A stretch of DNA of 64,000 bases from Megamerina dolium (GCA_963854835.1 OY978526.1:27269073-27333072); one strand, 5' to 3'. Counted from the stretch's first letter, positions 1-13,599 are shown. Notes: generated from the letters alone by a model not told the origin. Made by a program: numbers and translations.

Positions 1-836
1 CTAATCTAACCTAACCTATAAAGTGTTGCCAAAAGCCTTTTAAATTTCCCATTATTCATATCTCCAATAATCGCTTCTCTGATTACGTCATTTGAACAAC
101 CTCTAAACCTCTGAACGTCTTCTTCATAAACCTTAATTTGACAATTGTTTGATGTTGGTAAAAATTCGTGATTTGATCGCAGTCAATGTCTATTAAACAT
201 TGTCTGAGTACATTCAAAGTTGATATATCTGTTTACAATAATAGCATATTTTACTGAGGCTAAGTATATATCATATAACCTTCGTCAGTATCCTATAATC
301 ATTATAATTATTGTATGTACCTATGCATACAGCCGTACTTATATTGTACTATATATATGTATGTATGTAGTACGTGTGATGAAATAAATATTAATCATAA
401 TAATGGTTTTAGGGTTAAGTGTAGGAAAGTGAATTCGTAACATATCACATTCAATAGAGCATTAATATTCGATTATATATTTGCTTTCATACATATTTAT
501 CGTCACTTTTAATACTGATCATACCACAATACGTAATTTATGATTTCTACCAAAGATCTGTAGTGTGTGCCATAAATAGTTTCATTTGCAAAAATCTACC
601 CAATAACTTGTTACAATATAGTGAATAGTGTGGATTTTGAAAGCATTAACTTTCGTGGACAATTTCAATAATTATATTCACATTGTATGAGGGAGTAATT
701 AGCTAGACTAATTCAAAATAATTTTATTGAAGTTTCTTGTCACTTTCAGTCCTTTGTTGTCGTTTCCGCCACTGAATTAATTTTTTTCATGAAGCACTAT
801 AGTATTCAAATGAAAGTAAACGTAATTAGGTATGTA
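1..836. other. non-coding flank, no gene seen
   Basis: No convincing reading frame was found here. The first 20 bases contain two CTAAC units that resemble the CCTAA-type tail of the SINE subfamily seen at 59,820-59,836, so the window may open on the 3' end of such a copy. The rest is plain A+T-rich DNA, and the final TA (835-836) is the target site of the following Tc1-like element. Confidence 0.5.
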
Positions 837-2449
837 CAGTTATGTGAAAAATAATAAGGACAGAGACGCGTCAAAACGAAACTTCAATACAATCTAAGTA
901 AGCCGAGCAAATTGCTTCCAGTTAACGGTATATTATCGTCACTCACTATTTCCAAAAACAAGTTCCGTTACATAAATGCAAAGTATTTGCACACATTTTG
1001 TTAAAAGTCATTCCGTGTTCAACAAAGCCAGTGTACGGTTGTGCGAATTAATAAGGACATTGTGTCGTTTCAAAACAATATCGTAAATATCTTCACTAAA
1101 ACTTGTTTTTTTTTCAGAGATAAGGTAAGAATACTACTTTTAGTTTTAATACCAATCAATTAGAGCTTGGCTTTTTTCCTTATTGGATAGATATGGGAAA
1201 GGGTAAGCACTGCGATCTGAAAACTGGAGAACACATTAAAAATTTGGTCAAACAGGGGAATTCGTATAGAAAAGTGGCGGAATTTCTCAAAATTTCCAAA
1301 ACAATGGTGGAGAACGCAGTTAAGAGGGTCAAAAATTACACTGTCAGTCAAAAAAAATATAATGCGCTGCGTTAAGAAGAATCCGTTTATCTCATCCAAA
1401 CAAATTAAAAGTGAGTTGAATATTGATGTCGATCCATCAACTATTCGCAAAGTGCTTATAAAGGAAAATTTCAAGTCTCGAAGCCCGAGAAAAGTGTCTA
1501 TGCTATCCAAAAGGAACGTGCAACATAGACTAAAGTTTGCTGATGAACATGTGTGTTGGTCTAAAGAAAAATGGCGTAACATTCTTTGGTCAGACGAGAC
1601 AAAAATAAACTTGTTTAATTCAGATCGAGGTATTCATCACGTAAGAAGACCTCCAAACACAGCCTATAATCCTAAATATACAATAAAGACCGTTAAACAT
1701 GGCGGCGGGAACATTATGGTCTGGGGATCATTTTCATACAATGGTGTGGGGCCGCTCCATCGCATACAGGGCACTATGAAGGCAACAGATTATGTTGCAA
1801 TTCTTCACGATTGTATGCTAACGTACGCTGAAGATAATATGCCACTTAGGTGGATATTTCAGCAAGACAATGATCCCAAACACACGGCGAAGTGTACAAA
1901 AGAGTGGTTTGGGGTCAACAAATTACTGTGATGGAGATCTAAACCCCATCGAAAATTTGTGGAATACAGTAAAAGCGTCAATAAGAGGAAAGTGTCCAAG
2001 TAACAGCGACGAGCTTTGGCAACTTATTCAAGATTCATGGAACGCAATTCCGGTTTCCGTCTGCAAAAACCTAGTTGATTCCATGCCGAAGCGATGTCGA
2101 TCAGTTTTAAACAACCGAGGATTTTCGACGAAGTATTAAACAAATTAGAAATGAATTTTAACACAGACGAATGTAAACTAGTTTCTTTTTTTTATTTGAT
2201 ATTGTTAATTTTTAATTAAAACAAGAAGTGTCCTTATTTTTTTTCACATGCCAAAATCGCACCTAATGTTAAAGATGAAAATAAATTTCAACAGTTTGCC
2301 ATATCTGGCTAAAACTAAACAAAAAACTTTTCTTTAATTTGTTCGCAATAAATTAGTTCAGTTAACACCCTGTAATTTCCCCACATTTCTGCGTCCGCAT
2401 CAAGTTCGTTAACTGCATGCCACTGTCCTTATTATTTTTCACATAACTG
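837..2449 (+). mobile_element. Tc1-like DNA transposon with IR/DR-type ends
   Basis: Perfect 26-bp terminal inverted repeats (837-862 and 2424-2449, beginning CAGTTATGTGAAAAATAAT) are each flanked by a TA dinucleotide (835-836, 2450-2451), the Tc1/mariner target duplication. A second, shorter copy of the motif ending in AAGGACA lies about 220 bp inside each end (around 1048-1059 and 2229-2249, opposite orientation), giving the double-repeat layout known from IR/DR elements such as Sleeping Beauty. Total length is 1613 bp, normal for Tc1 elements. The transposase inside is broken, but the ends look intact, so the copy could in principle still be moved in trans. Confidence 0.92.
1193..2139 (+). 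pseudogene. Tc1-like transposase, frameshifted
   Basis: Three overlapping frames (1193-1375, 1362-1931, 1870-2139) together make one Tc1-type transposase. The first has the N-terminal helix-turn-helix region (GNSYRKVAEFLKISKTMV). The second has the first catalytic Asp in a WSDETK context and the second in QQDNDPKHTA. The third starts with DLNPIENLW, which supplies the Glu of a DDE triad. There is a frameshift at the A-run near 1352-1362. A second lesion near 1920-1935 has lost a base and a few codons just before the DLNPIENLW block. The start is the first ATG ahead of the helix-turn-helix. It is a non-functional remnant. Confidence 0.88.
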
Positions 2450-2451
2450 TA

Positions 2452-3009
2452 TGTAATTGACTGCAGATTTTCAATTTGTCATTCATTTGTTTCATTCATT
2501 TTTCAAGCTATAATACATAACATGCATTCATATTTATGTATGCTCATTACGGTGGTTCAAATCGAATGAATGAAATTCAATCTCAGCGAAAAGCATAAAA
2601 TTTAGATAATCTCTACCATTTTTTCTCAGAGATGCAAAAAAAGCAATATTCCAGATTTAGATACCGTTAACTTTTTAATTTTTATTTTAAAAACATTAGT
2701 ATTGTTTTTAAGCAAGCCAAAAAGGTAAAGATAGCCGGTAAAAGTGCTTGGAGAAAATGTTGAGGAAGAAAAATTCGGTCGGTCATACATTTCACATCTC
2801 TAACGATGATTCTTGAACAACTAAGAGGCTATTTGTCGATTAGTTGGTGTTTTTGCATACATTCTATCTAGCAGCCCTACAATAAAGTGGAAATATGGAG
2901 TAAGTATGTTGGCCAAATATTGCGGTGAAAAAATTAATGTAGGTCGATCAAATATTACTTGTCGATTTTCAGGTGTTTATGCATTTATTTCATAGAGGAT
3001 CACCCCTAA
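2452..3009. other. non-coding spacer
   Basis: A+T-rich sequence between the Tc1-like element and the MITE. No coding potential or structured repeat was recognised. Confidence 0.5.
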
Positions 3010-3537
3010 TAGCCTAGACAGACGGCAGCCTAATTCCGGATTAGCGAGTTAATTCGAATTAACTCGGGCATTAACTGCAGCTAATCCGCATAAACTCTAT
3101 GAGTTAATTCTCAAAATAAAAGAGGATTAAGGCAATTTGCGATGGCAACACTGCTGAAAATTGTCTATTGTGAATTTTTCCCCATCCATTTTACAAAATA
3201 TTAGGTATGTTCGCTTATAAAAAACTTTCAACAATTGTTTACAGTTTTCAACATGAAAAGTGTTGGCGAACAAATAAATCCAGCTGCCAATTATGAACGG
3301 TGAATGTCAATTTACAAGTTTCTGATAGTTTTCAGTTCACGTACTTCTTGTAGATTTTCTCATATCGAGAGTGACAGATGACAGAAATTGATAGTGATAG
3401 TAATGTAAGTGAGCAGACCTAATAAAACAGCAATCAGTCGTTTAGTTAATCCGCAATACTGCCATCTGTCAGGTTATTATTTTATTCGGATTAAGTGCGC
3501 CGGTAATCCGGAATTAGGTTGCCGTCTGTCTAGGCTA
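3010..3537. mobile_element. 528-bp MITE with 34-bp terminal inverted repeats
   Basis: The left end (3010-3043, TAGCCTAGACAGACGGCAG...) and the right end (3504-3537) are near-perfect inverted repeats of about 34 bp, differing at one or two positions. Both sides are followed by TAA (3007-3009 and 3538-3540), which fits a 3-bp target duplication of the PIF/Harbinger type (TWA). If the outer T/A is excluded, a TA duplication (Tc1/mariner type) is also possible. There is no internal reading frame. The interior next to the left end also holds short palindromic AATTCGAATT motifs. Confidence 0.75.
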
Positions 3538-3540
3538 TAA

Positions 3541-4582
3541 GTGGTGAATATACCGAATAACTACATTCAGGGGAAATATTGGGAAGCAAATGTCATCCAA
3601 GCTATCCCATCTAAATTTTTAGTAACAATTAAAATATTTGACGGTTTTATAAAATTCGCTTCATCGCTCTCAAAAAGTGCCAATATGTATTGATAAACTG
3701 TTTCTCCAACTCAACTTCACTTTTGCTCCTCAGCAATTTTCCTTATCACTACCTATCACGTAACATCTTCAAGGACTACACTGCAAAATGAACGTCAAAC
3801 CAACTGAAGTTCGACATATGAGCATTTTTTTGCCCAGACCTTACCATAGATCAATAAAATGGTTGACCACCCATCCCATTCATTTTTGCTCGCCAACATT
3901 TTCTTCAAACATATCCACATCCAACCACTACCCGATAGGGGGTTTCCTTTGAAGTCTTTCTAAAACAATTTAAAAAATAAACTGTTCCAAATCAGGAATT
4001 TCTTTGCCTTTCCTTAAGAAAAAAAGGGCTTGGTTTGAAAAATAAATTTAAAAATCTATCTGATCCACCTTAATAGAGATACCTTTAAGCTTTCGCGTGG
4101 TATAAACCATACCTAATGCAACAAAAATCAACAACGACCGTACACCCGCGACAATGATTTACCATTTTCCCGTCACCGGCTTGTAAGTGTGCTGTTACAT
4201 TTGCATACAGATTGCCGCTGCGCCATTCGAAAAAAACACCAGCCAGCATCATACAATGGGTCAATGTCACATACTCACACAAAAACCCATACGGAAAATA
4301 GCGATTTCTGGAAATATATAATTAACACCGCCAGCCAAGAAACAAAACTAAAACGAAAAACAATACAAATACACATAAAATAATACATATATTTAAACAA
4401 AGCTTTTAAATGCATAAAAATATAATATACCTACTTATAGGGGAAAGTGGCCACTCATGTACCGACCAGTCATGCTACAGAGAGCCACCTCCCAGTGCTT
4501 CTCATTTATGGTGCTGTCGGCCTAATTAGTAAGTTAGTGTAAGTGGAACACTGTCACGACTCTGACGTCACCTTTTACTTCT

Positions 4583-4586
<4 letters not shown>
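3541..4586. other. non-coding stretch
   Basis: Open frames of 60-65 codons (for example 4085-4282 minus and 4189-4383 plus) overlap one another on opposite strands and show no domain. I see no supported gene. Confidence 0.45.

Positions 4587-4640
<54 letters not shown>
4587..4640. repeat. (CT)n microsatellite
   Basis: About 54 bases of uninterrupted CT dinucleotides. Confidence 0.95.
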
Positions 4641-4643
<3 letters not shown>

Positions 4644-5145
4644 GCGCCATATTGTGTTTTGACAATAGTGAAATTCATTTTTGAGTTGCACGAAACTTTA
4701 GTTAAAAATTTTCAACATAAATGCCTTAAAATACATTTAAATAAAGTCAAAATCGATCAAAATGCACTCCAGATCATATTGGCTTAATTACAAATTATAA
4801 TAAGAGTGAGAAATTTCTCTTTTTTTGCAATTCGTTCGGGTGTAGGTTTCAGACCACCATTTATGAGCAAGTCGAAACCGTAGACTTTTGCTTATAGTTT
4901 TGCAATTTTCACTTAACGTCACCCACAAAACCTCACCAACTAACCGAAAGCATCGAAAAATTATGAGTACAATTTTGAACTCAGTAAAAAAATATTGATT
5001 TTTCACACCATTATGAATTTGAGTATAGTCGACTTGGGAGCACTCTCCTCTATACACTTGAGTACGAACATATAATTTTGGCATTTCTTCGTCATCTGTT
5101 TAGGTCAAAATACATAAATTATTTTCTCCTGTTTGTATGAATTTG

Positions 5146-5146
<1 letters not shown>

Positions 5147-5178
<32 letters not shown>
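5147..5178. repeat. (GT)n microsatellite
   Basis: About 16 GT units. A short frame on the minus strand across it (Thr-His repeats) is an artefact of the repeat. Confidence 0.93.
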
Positions 5179-5179
<1 letters not shown>

Positions 5180-7409
5180 CATAGGTATAACATGTGCCAT
5201 TAATATGTTGTGGTTTTGAGGATGTACCTTACAAACACATACACATTTACTAGCACATATTATCTGAAAAATTCCAATGGTCACATACAAATTATATGTA
5301 TTTGTTGCATAACCGGCTACAAACATAAATTTATATGCTTGTCGACAGGCGGTTACTCATTTTATGTGCAGTCTGTAGCGTAATCTGTTTGTGTAGGTAT
5401 GGCAGTATGTATTAAAAAATATTTTCAAAAATTCGAAATTACCAAAACTCTGAAAAACAAAATTTGTCTTTGTTGTGCCAAATTAAGGTAATAAATTTCC
5501 AAGCAGACAACCACAACTATAATGAAATCTTTATGCACGCATTCATTTGCCCACAATTTTTGCATGTGCTGTATCCTGCAAATGATTATGACAGCACGCA
5601 TAGGGAAATGTAAAAACACATTGAATTTTTATAATTAAGAGTCTTTAATTTATTGTATTATATTATATGAGATTTTTCTTATATTCCAATTCATCTCATG
5701 AATTATTTTTTTGCACTTAACGTATTGCTCCGTTTGTATGTGTTTCTCTGCAAATCATATCTTATGCTATCAATTACTGTTGTATGTCAAAACATTTACT
5801 ATGGTTTTAAATGAAACTTGTTTTAAGTTATTGATAACACACAATAAATTGATTGATCATTTTAAATAACGACCTTTTGGGTTTTTATTTTCGATATTCC
5901 GTTCAATTCCAATGCACATATAATTCTTCATATAATGAATAAATATATGTACTACAATATAACCCACGTAACTATTTGTTCCATCGATGCAAACCTTTTA
6001 TTGAATTTAGTTTGTATTTCATACATAATTCGTATAATCAGAGAAACCTGTATACTAAAAATCAACTGCCAGTCTGACGTCTAATACGTTCTCCAGCGAA
6101 TTCCACATGCAACATCTTTTTGTCTGAATATAACTATGTCAATATCGGCATACAACTTGTACAGGTCATAGTTGTACAAAAACTTATTCGAGATAAGTTC
6201 GAGTCTTAAACTCACCAGGAAGGGCATAGTAACACTCTTTGTATGTTCAGCACCAACCTTTCCTTAGTAAGAGAAATTTATACATATATTTTTTAACAAA
6301 GAAGAAAGAAGAAACCGAAAAGACAAGAATTATAATAATTAGTTAAAATCCAGTAAAGTAGGAGTTATACCAAACTTCCTATTGGATGTTGAACTAATCT
6401 AAGTCTACGAAGAGCACAATAGACATTTAAAGATCGCAGTGCATTATTCCGCTATAATAATAATAATAATAATATTAATAATTATCTTATTCGACATTCG
6501 CCATCAACTCAAACAGGTCCAAAGATCACAAACTGAAATTTTCTCTCGTAAACTTAACAAATTCTTATCCAAGGTCGAAAATCTCTAGGCTTCGATACCA
6601 TATGTAAGGAGAAACATAATGACAGAGACTTATAGACTATATCATCCATTCTCGAAAGACTGCTCGTCTTTTCAAATGCTTACTAAGCACAAAGTGAAAC
6701 CAATTTTCAAGAGTAATCTTTCATATGATCTCAAGGCTTATGTCTACTGATATGCCTTACCGCTGACTATAAGCTAGACAACGGCCATCACTACTTCAAA
6801 AGCGTTAACAGTGGTCTGTTTTCCAAGATGTTGAAGTATTAATTTGTTGACACTAGTTTCTACGTCTTGCGCTCGTTCACTGTGAGGCCCATCCGGTGAG
6901 ACCTTCTTTGCCGATTATACCAATATCGAAGGCATTCGCCAATAGTATGATACTTTTTTGAAGTAAGGCCATTGTGTGATAAGTAAGCCTGCATTATTTT
7001 CTTCATAATCATAATTGAAAAAGTTACATGATAAATAATAACCTTGTAGAAAATCTCGTTCGGTATTAATTGGTGGTGAAAAATTATTCCCAATGTTCCC
7101 TGCTCAATGGGAGTTAAGCAATATTATTCTGAAACATTAAATGGGTTTCAAGGGGAATATCAACAGTACTAGAGATAATCTCTTACAGAAGTAACGATAA
7201 CGGCTTGAAAATTGATAGAAATATTTATCGATTTGGTTTTCTTCAATCTTCTACATAATTAGTGTGTACCAGACTGTGCTGTTTTATTTTTATTATTTAT
7301 TGTGGTGAGACCAATTTTAACTAGTAAAAATAACAATAACCATAGGATTTATCGAAGAAGTTAATTTTCATAGCCAAAATATGTATTGAGTACGAACTTA
7401 TCCGTATCA
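5179..7409. other. non-coding stretch
   Basis: A+T-rich DNA with a short AAT-type triplet run near 6457-6473. No coding region was recognised. The frames of 64-77 codons lack any family motif. Confidence 0.45.
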
Positions 7410-7411
7410 TA

Positions 7412-8672
7412 ACAAGCCATTCAATAAGTGTGTAGGATGATACATAGCGTTACTAGATTTTTATTGAGTTCTAACCTTCAAACGACACGTGTATAAAGTC
7501 GTGACAACAATCTGACAATTAGTTCATTAGTTTATAGCATTGTGTGTGGAGCAACTTTTGTTATTGAAAAAAAGAAATAGATAAAAGTGAATTTCGTGTT
7601 TTGATAAAGCATTGCTTTTTGACGAAAAAAAAAAAATACAGTGGAAACCAAACAATAGCTAGATAAATATTATCCGGACTCTGCTACATCGAGACAAATG
7701 GTAGAAAAGTGGATTGCCGACTTTAAACGTGGTCGTACCAACGATGCAGAATGCAGTTGAAGTCCAATTGAGGCTGTTTGTTATTCCACAAAACATAAAA
7801 AAAAAATCCACAAATTGGTTATGAACGATCACAAATTAAATATGCACGATCTAGCTGGCATTGTAAAGATATCAGATGGTAGTGTTTTTACCATTTTACA
7901 CGAACATTTGGGTATGCAAAAGCTCTGTGCAAAGTGGGTGCCGCGTGAGCTCACAGTCGACCAATAAAAACAACGTATCGATGCTTCAACGGAGTTTTTG
8001 GCGCTATTAAACCGCAATAAAACCGAATTCTATCATCTATATATGACAATGCATGAAATAAGGCTTCACCATTACACACCACAATCCAATAGACGGTCAG
8101 CGGAGTGGACAGCAGTCGACGAATCAATCCAAAGCGAACAAAGATGCAACAGTCGGCTGGTAAGGTGATGGCGTCTGTATTTTGGGATGCGAACGTAATA
8201 ATATTCATCGACTATATCCATAAAGGAACCACCATCAACAGTGAAGGACCAGTTGAAGGCGGAAATCGCACAGAAACGGTCACATTTGCAAAAGAAAAAA
8301 GTGTTGTTTCACCAAGACCGTGCACCGTGTCACAAATCGATGAAAACGATGACAAAATTGAATGACTTGGGCTTCGAATTGCTTCCACACCCACCATATT
8401 CTCCAAATTTAGTACCCAGCGACTTTTCCTGTTTTCAGATCTCAAGAGAATGTTTTCTGGAAAGAAATTTAAGTCCGAGTAATTGCTGAAACTGAGGCCT
8501 ACTTTGACGAGAAAGAGAAATCGTACTAAAAAAGTGGTATTACAAAGTTGGAAAACCGCTATACTCATTGTATCGCCCTCGAAGACAACTATGTTAAATA
8601 ATAAAATCGAGTTTTGTCAAAATTTTGTTGTTTTTTTTCATACTTTTCCTACGGGCTTATTGAATGGCCTGT
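7412..8672 (+). mobile_element. mariner element, degenerate
   Basis: Imperfect terminal inverted repeats share the core GCCATTCAATAAG (7412-7435 on the left, 8650-8672 inverted on the right), each bounded by TA (7410-7411, 8673-8674). Length is 1261 bp, typical of mariner. A broken mariner transposase fills the interior. Confidence 0.85.
7588..8490 (+). pseudogene. mariner transposase remnant, first catalytic Asp lost
   Basis: The reading can be followed through several frames. It has a mariner N-terminal block (DKYYPDSATSRQMVEKWIADF), then KLNMHDLAGI and ILHEHLGMQKLCAKWVPREL, then the core. The second catalytic Asp sits in LFHQDRAPCH and the third in YSPNLVPSDF, with exactly 34 residues between them (the DD34D spacing of mariner). 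The block that should hold the first Asp reads TMHEIRLHHYTP, so Asp is His and the adjacent Trp is Arg. There are also in-frame stops. The copy is dead. Confidence 0.85.
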
Positions 8673-8674
8673 TA

Positions 8675-11185
8675 TATTTACCCGTGAAGAATTAAAAAAC
8701 ATTTCTGAGTACTTTCACCAAATCAGATATCAAAATGGCCATAGGTTTACCTCACACGAGCATTAAGAAAGTACAATTAATACATATTGAAAGGCGTTTG
8801 CCATTTAAAAATCATATTTTGTATTTCAAATTTGCAAATTGCAAATATCTTTCAATTATCACATTGATTGAAAGCCACTTAAAATTCATAATTCGATATG
8901 AATTATGGTTAGCTGGGATTAAAAGCACTCAAACAAACAATATATTGTAAATAACTATATCACTACCAATATATCATATGTGATATAATATACTTCTGAT
9001 TTTGATGACTTGTTCGATTTGTTTCAAGTATGTAAAGACCACCATATAAATGTGTGTTCATAACAACTTGCAAATTTATATGATCTTCATGGTATTCACA
9101 ATATTCGCATATGCAGATATATGTAGTACAGGCAAAATTATACATGTAAATTATACAATACAATAATAATATTCAATATTCAATTGATAGGCATAAATGA
9201 GTATATATATACGAATTTTATTTAATTATACGCTTTTGGCAGCTTATGCAATATATGCATTTAATCTTTAGTTTGTTGTGAGGGAGTTAACGGCGAAGAG
9301 GGAAAAAAGCTGAAAAAAAAATTATCAGATCAAATGGAAATCTATGAAATTACATGTTAAAATTCACAATTTCGCATACATATTCATATTTTACTCTATA
9401 ATATGTATATATTTATTTTTAGACGCGTGCTCATTTATCTTTATCATTGTTAACTATATTACTTATGTAGGAAAATTATGATCATTATTATTAAATAAAA
9501 ATGCAATCTTTAAAATGGCTATGAATGTCAAATCTTTTGTTTTGTATTGTTTATGCAATCAAATATTTTGTGTAAACAAATTGTATTAGTATTCATTTTA
9601 AGTATAGATATTTTTTTTTTTTCATTAATTAATCAATGCGTAAGATGTCAACAAAATTAGTACAATATTTATGAAATCATTCGATAGAAATCTACTGAAT
9701 TTTTATCATTCCCTGCCAACAATATTTGATAAGGACTAACAATTGAAATTATACATATAATACATTAGAAATATACTTAATATTTTTTGAGAAATTTATT
9801 ACGATTCCACTCAACTACTTTATAATTCACAAATAGATTTTGGTATAGTATGATATATAAAACTAATAATAATTACCTCAAGTATAATAATTTTATTGTA
9901 TTTCTTTTTAATTTATTTTCATATATTTGAATTCATCCACTATGCCTATACATATGCTGTATTTAGTTCATGAGCTTTTTCATTTATCACCTCAAGCAAA
10001 AATCGTAGTCAAATCGTATCACCTAAAGATATACCAGTATTTCTTGTGTGATTAATAGAGTTGTTAATAGTAAAAGAAAAAAAAAAACGTTAAAACTTTA
10101 AATTATGTTAAATATAATACATAATACAAGTTTCTTATTGCATACATTAGCTATAATTCTCATAAAAACTTAGCTATATTCCTAATTCTATTCCAATAGA
10201 ATATATTCCAAATGAAACCATTTTACAGAAGCGTTAGCATGCGATAATGGTTGGTAATTTACTCGAATGCGTGAAAATCATTCATCATATTATACACATC
10301 TTATGGCTGCACATTTTACCTATTTAACACAATTCGACAAATTATAGACAATTCAAATATCATCAATTTTTTTTCTTACCCATGAAACTACTATCGTGAG
10401 GTAACATCGAAAACATATTGAGAAAACAGTATATCCTCTAAATTATGATTAATAATAGATCACTTGTGGTCACAGTCCCTAATTCCAATTCCCAATTCAT
10501 ACCAATTAATGTTGTCTTGCCCGCTATAGCACAACATTAAATAGAAATAATAAATTTAAAAAAAAATTCTTATAAAAAAAAATTTACCCATACCTCGAAA
10601 TGCGTCCTAAAAACGTTAAGCTGAAGCCCCATGCCAGATTTTTGAGGCGTCGTGGTTTTAGGCGCACAAGCCTGAAAAATGATTTAGTGCATTTTCATGA
10701 AAGCTGCTCCAAACTAAAGTCTGCAAAGAATGACAAAATTCGAACTTGTTTCAGGCTTTTCTGGCTTTTCTGGCGTCATCTGACAGTTAATTCATTCGAA
10801 CATTGGTGCTGGTGAGTATGATTATGGTAATCATGAAATCGATAAGTGGTAAGTGATCCATATTTTAAGAGAATTTTATACAAAAAATAAATTTAAAAAA
10901 AAAAACACAAGGGAAAATCATTTATTATATGAAAATTAATACAACAAATGTAAACATGAAAAGATAAAATGGTATCACTTTTATCGAATTTGCATTTTTT
11001 AGTCAATATCTCAATTGTCGAAAAATTTTGTCGTGGAATTGCACGCCTGAAAAGCCTAAAAATCCTTAACGACTTCGAAAGCCTCAAATCCGTATTAGAA
11101 ATAAATCATTTCGACATTTATGCAATACACCTGCCTAACACCTGCCTGTAAGTCGAAAAAGTGGCATAATTTTAAAATAAATAGT
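8675..11185. other. non-coding stretch
   Basis: Strongly A+T-rich DNA, including a poly-T run near 9610-9621 and short A-runs. The 71-codon frames at 8735-8950 and 10600-10815 have no recognisable domain. I see no supported gene. Confidence 0.45.
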
Positions 11186-11189
11186 GTAT

Positions 11190-12350
11190 ACTTCAATGTG
11201 TCGAACGTTCCCTAAGAGACGAACAAGCTGGATTTCGCCCACACCGAAGCTGTGTTGATCAAGTCAATACTCTTCGTAACATAGTAGAACAATCAGTGGA
11301 ATGGCACTCTCCGTTATACATGCTGTTCGTCAACTTTAAGAAGGCTTTCGACACAATCAATTGAGACACAATCTGGCTGGCATTAAATAAAAATGGAATC
11401 CCCGCCAAGTTAATCCGCCTCATCAGAGTCCTTTACGAAAATTCCGAAATGGCTGTGCTTCATAAAGGTAACATCAGGAACCCATTCTCCACCAATGCGT
11501 ACGTAAGGCAAGGTTGCCCCCTGTCGTCCCTTCTCTTCGCCATCGTTCTGGACGACGTCATGAGCCAACTTTCATTAAACAGGAGAGGCATCGTATGGAG
11601 TTTTAGCAGGCACCTGAAGGATTTGGACAATGACATCTGCCTCCTCTCACACAAACTTATCGACATACAAGCGAAGATGGACAGCTTAGTCACGCTGGCA
11701 CGTACTGTCGGGCTGGAGGTCAGCACCGCAAAAACCAAGGCCATGAGAGTTAATCACAAAAACGCAAGCCATATAATGGTCGACGGATGCCAGGTGGAAT
11801 TTATTGAAAGCTTCTGTTACCTCGGCTGCATTATTTCGGCAGACGGCGGAGGTAATGAAGATGACAACAGCAGTTTAATCAAAGTGAATCTCCAGGCGCA
11901 CAAAACTGGAAATATTCAGCTCATGTGTGAAGTCAGTATTGTTGTACGGAAGTCAAACATGGCTGATCTCTAACACCATCACACAAAAGATACAAACTTT
12001 CGTCAACAGATGCCTCCGCATCATCTGACCGAACATCATCAGCAATGACGCGTTCTGGAGACTAACGAATTAAGAACCCGTCCTGTGGCAAATCAAAAAT
12101 AGAAAGTGGCGATGAATATGTCACACGCTAAGAAAACCTTCAGATAGCATTACAAGAATGGCACTAGACTGGAACCCGCAAGGAAGCATGAGTCGCGGTC
12201 GGCCAAAAAATACTTGGAGTAGGTCGATATTGTACGAGCTAACTGATGTCAACACAACATGGGACGGCGGAAAAATAACAGCACAGAACCGCGTCCGATG
12301 GAAGAGTCTTGTTGAGGCCCTATGCTCCTGAGAGGAGTGAACAAGGAGAA
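11190..12350 (+). pseudogene. non-LTR retrotransposon reverse transcriptase fragment
   Basis: The sequence opens inside the RT palm (DEQAGFRPHRSCVDQVNTLR, then LFVNFKKAFDTIN around 11,200-11,360). It continues through RQGCPLSSLLFAIVLDDVM (within 11449-11973), TVGLEVSTAKTKAM and FCYLGCIISADGG, then a C-terminal block near 12,170-12,330 (SRGRPKNTW ... NRVRWKSLVEALCS). Stops and frame changes interrupt it. The catalytic box that should read FADD is DNDI at about 11,625, so the active site is lost. Endonuclease and 5' parts are absent: a 5'-truncated, dead copy. Confidence 0.85.
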
Positions 12351-13599
12351 AAAAAAAACTGTATATAAAGCAGCTGTATACTAAGATATGAATTCAGATG
12401 ACATTCATGGAAGAAAAAAACTTTGTTATTGTTATTTCATTATGATTTTGTGAGGTTATTTCAGCATAAATTTGGAAGAATTGGCGATTTTTGATTTTCT
12501 AACTAATATTAACTTGTACGGGCTCGAAATTTTACATGGGAGCCTATTCTTATGAGGCTGTACATCATTTCAAATACCTATAAATTATGTTAACGTGCAC
12601 CGGAGACTCAGCCTGTTCAGGTCTGAAGGTCTAGCAAAAGCCGCAAAACTCTTATTCGATCAATCTTAACATGGACGCTTAAATCTATTAAATGCATGCA
12701 GATTGCTAATTTGGAAGGAAAGTTTTTGAGCAAAAATATTGGTCAAATGGAAGATGGCTTTTATAGGATACGCTCTAACTCGAAACTAAAAGAGCTTACA
12801 ATTAGATGGCTTGTTAAAGCGTAGCGTATAAGATGGCTGTGGCTGGGACTGTATAAAGATCTATGTCTAAAGAATTGTGAAGAAAGCTATGACGTACACA
12901 GCATAATAATGCTAAGCATGATGATGATGAAGTCTTATTAATGGATTCTCTTGATTTCAATTACAATTATCTTGAAAATCTTCTGTAATTGAGCAAATCG
13001 AATTCAGGCTCAACGATCTCAAGTTACATCAGATTGCATATAAAATAATCAGGGTGATGAAAAAATTACTTTTGGGGAGACAATGGGAAGACAATGTTTT
13101 CACCAATTTTTATAGAATTAGAGCAACTAAAGCTGGTGGTATCTCATCTGTGGCACTGTTGTGACAAAATTTTCTACGAATTTCTCTAGGAGCTCTTTCA
13201 AAAAATTTTTTCACCGCAAATTTACAAATTTACTGTCCCAAGAAATTATTAATTATCATCTCATTTCAATAATTTGAACTAATGTATTCATTAATTATAA
13301 TTTTATGTTTAATTTTTATTATTTTGGTATCGTTGTGTAATATTAATAAGTTAATTAATCTATGTATTGTATATGTATTGCTTTTATCCCCCCTCGATTT
13401 TAGTTCGATAGAGAAGGAGTATATGAATGATAATTGTACTTTGACGCATGAACTGTGAATGAAATAAATGAAGATGATGCACATGAAATGAGATTTGAAT
13501 AATTTCAATAAATTTTACGTGGAAAATAATTTAATGTTTGTGTGTGTTTATATGAAATTGTTGATTCAAATTATGTTCGCTTATGTATTAGAATATTTT
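12351..13599. other. non-coding stretch downstream of the Tweedle gene
   Basis: A+T-rich sequence. The frame at 13266-13508 (minus) has no family signature and probably lies in the 3' flank of the Tweedle gene. Confidence 0.4.

Noticed and set aside
1..20. Telomere or subtelomere at the window start
   Set aside because: Only two CTAAC units, and the same motif forms a SINE tail elsewhere in the window; flies lack this telomeric repeat.
10600..10815. 71-codon basic frame
   Set aside because: No homology block, no supporting splice or promoter context; the surrounding DNA looks non-coding.
11460..11744. 94-codon minus-strand frame
   Set aside because: It lies opposite clear reverse transcriptase motifs on the plus strand.
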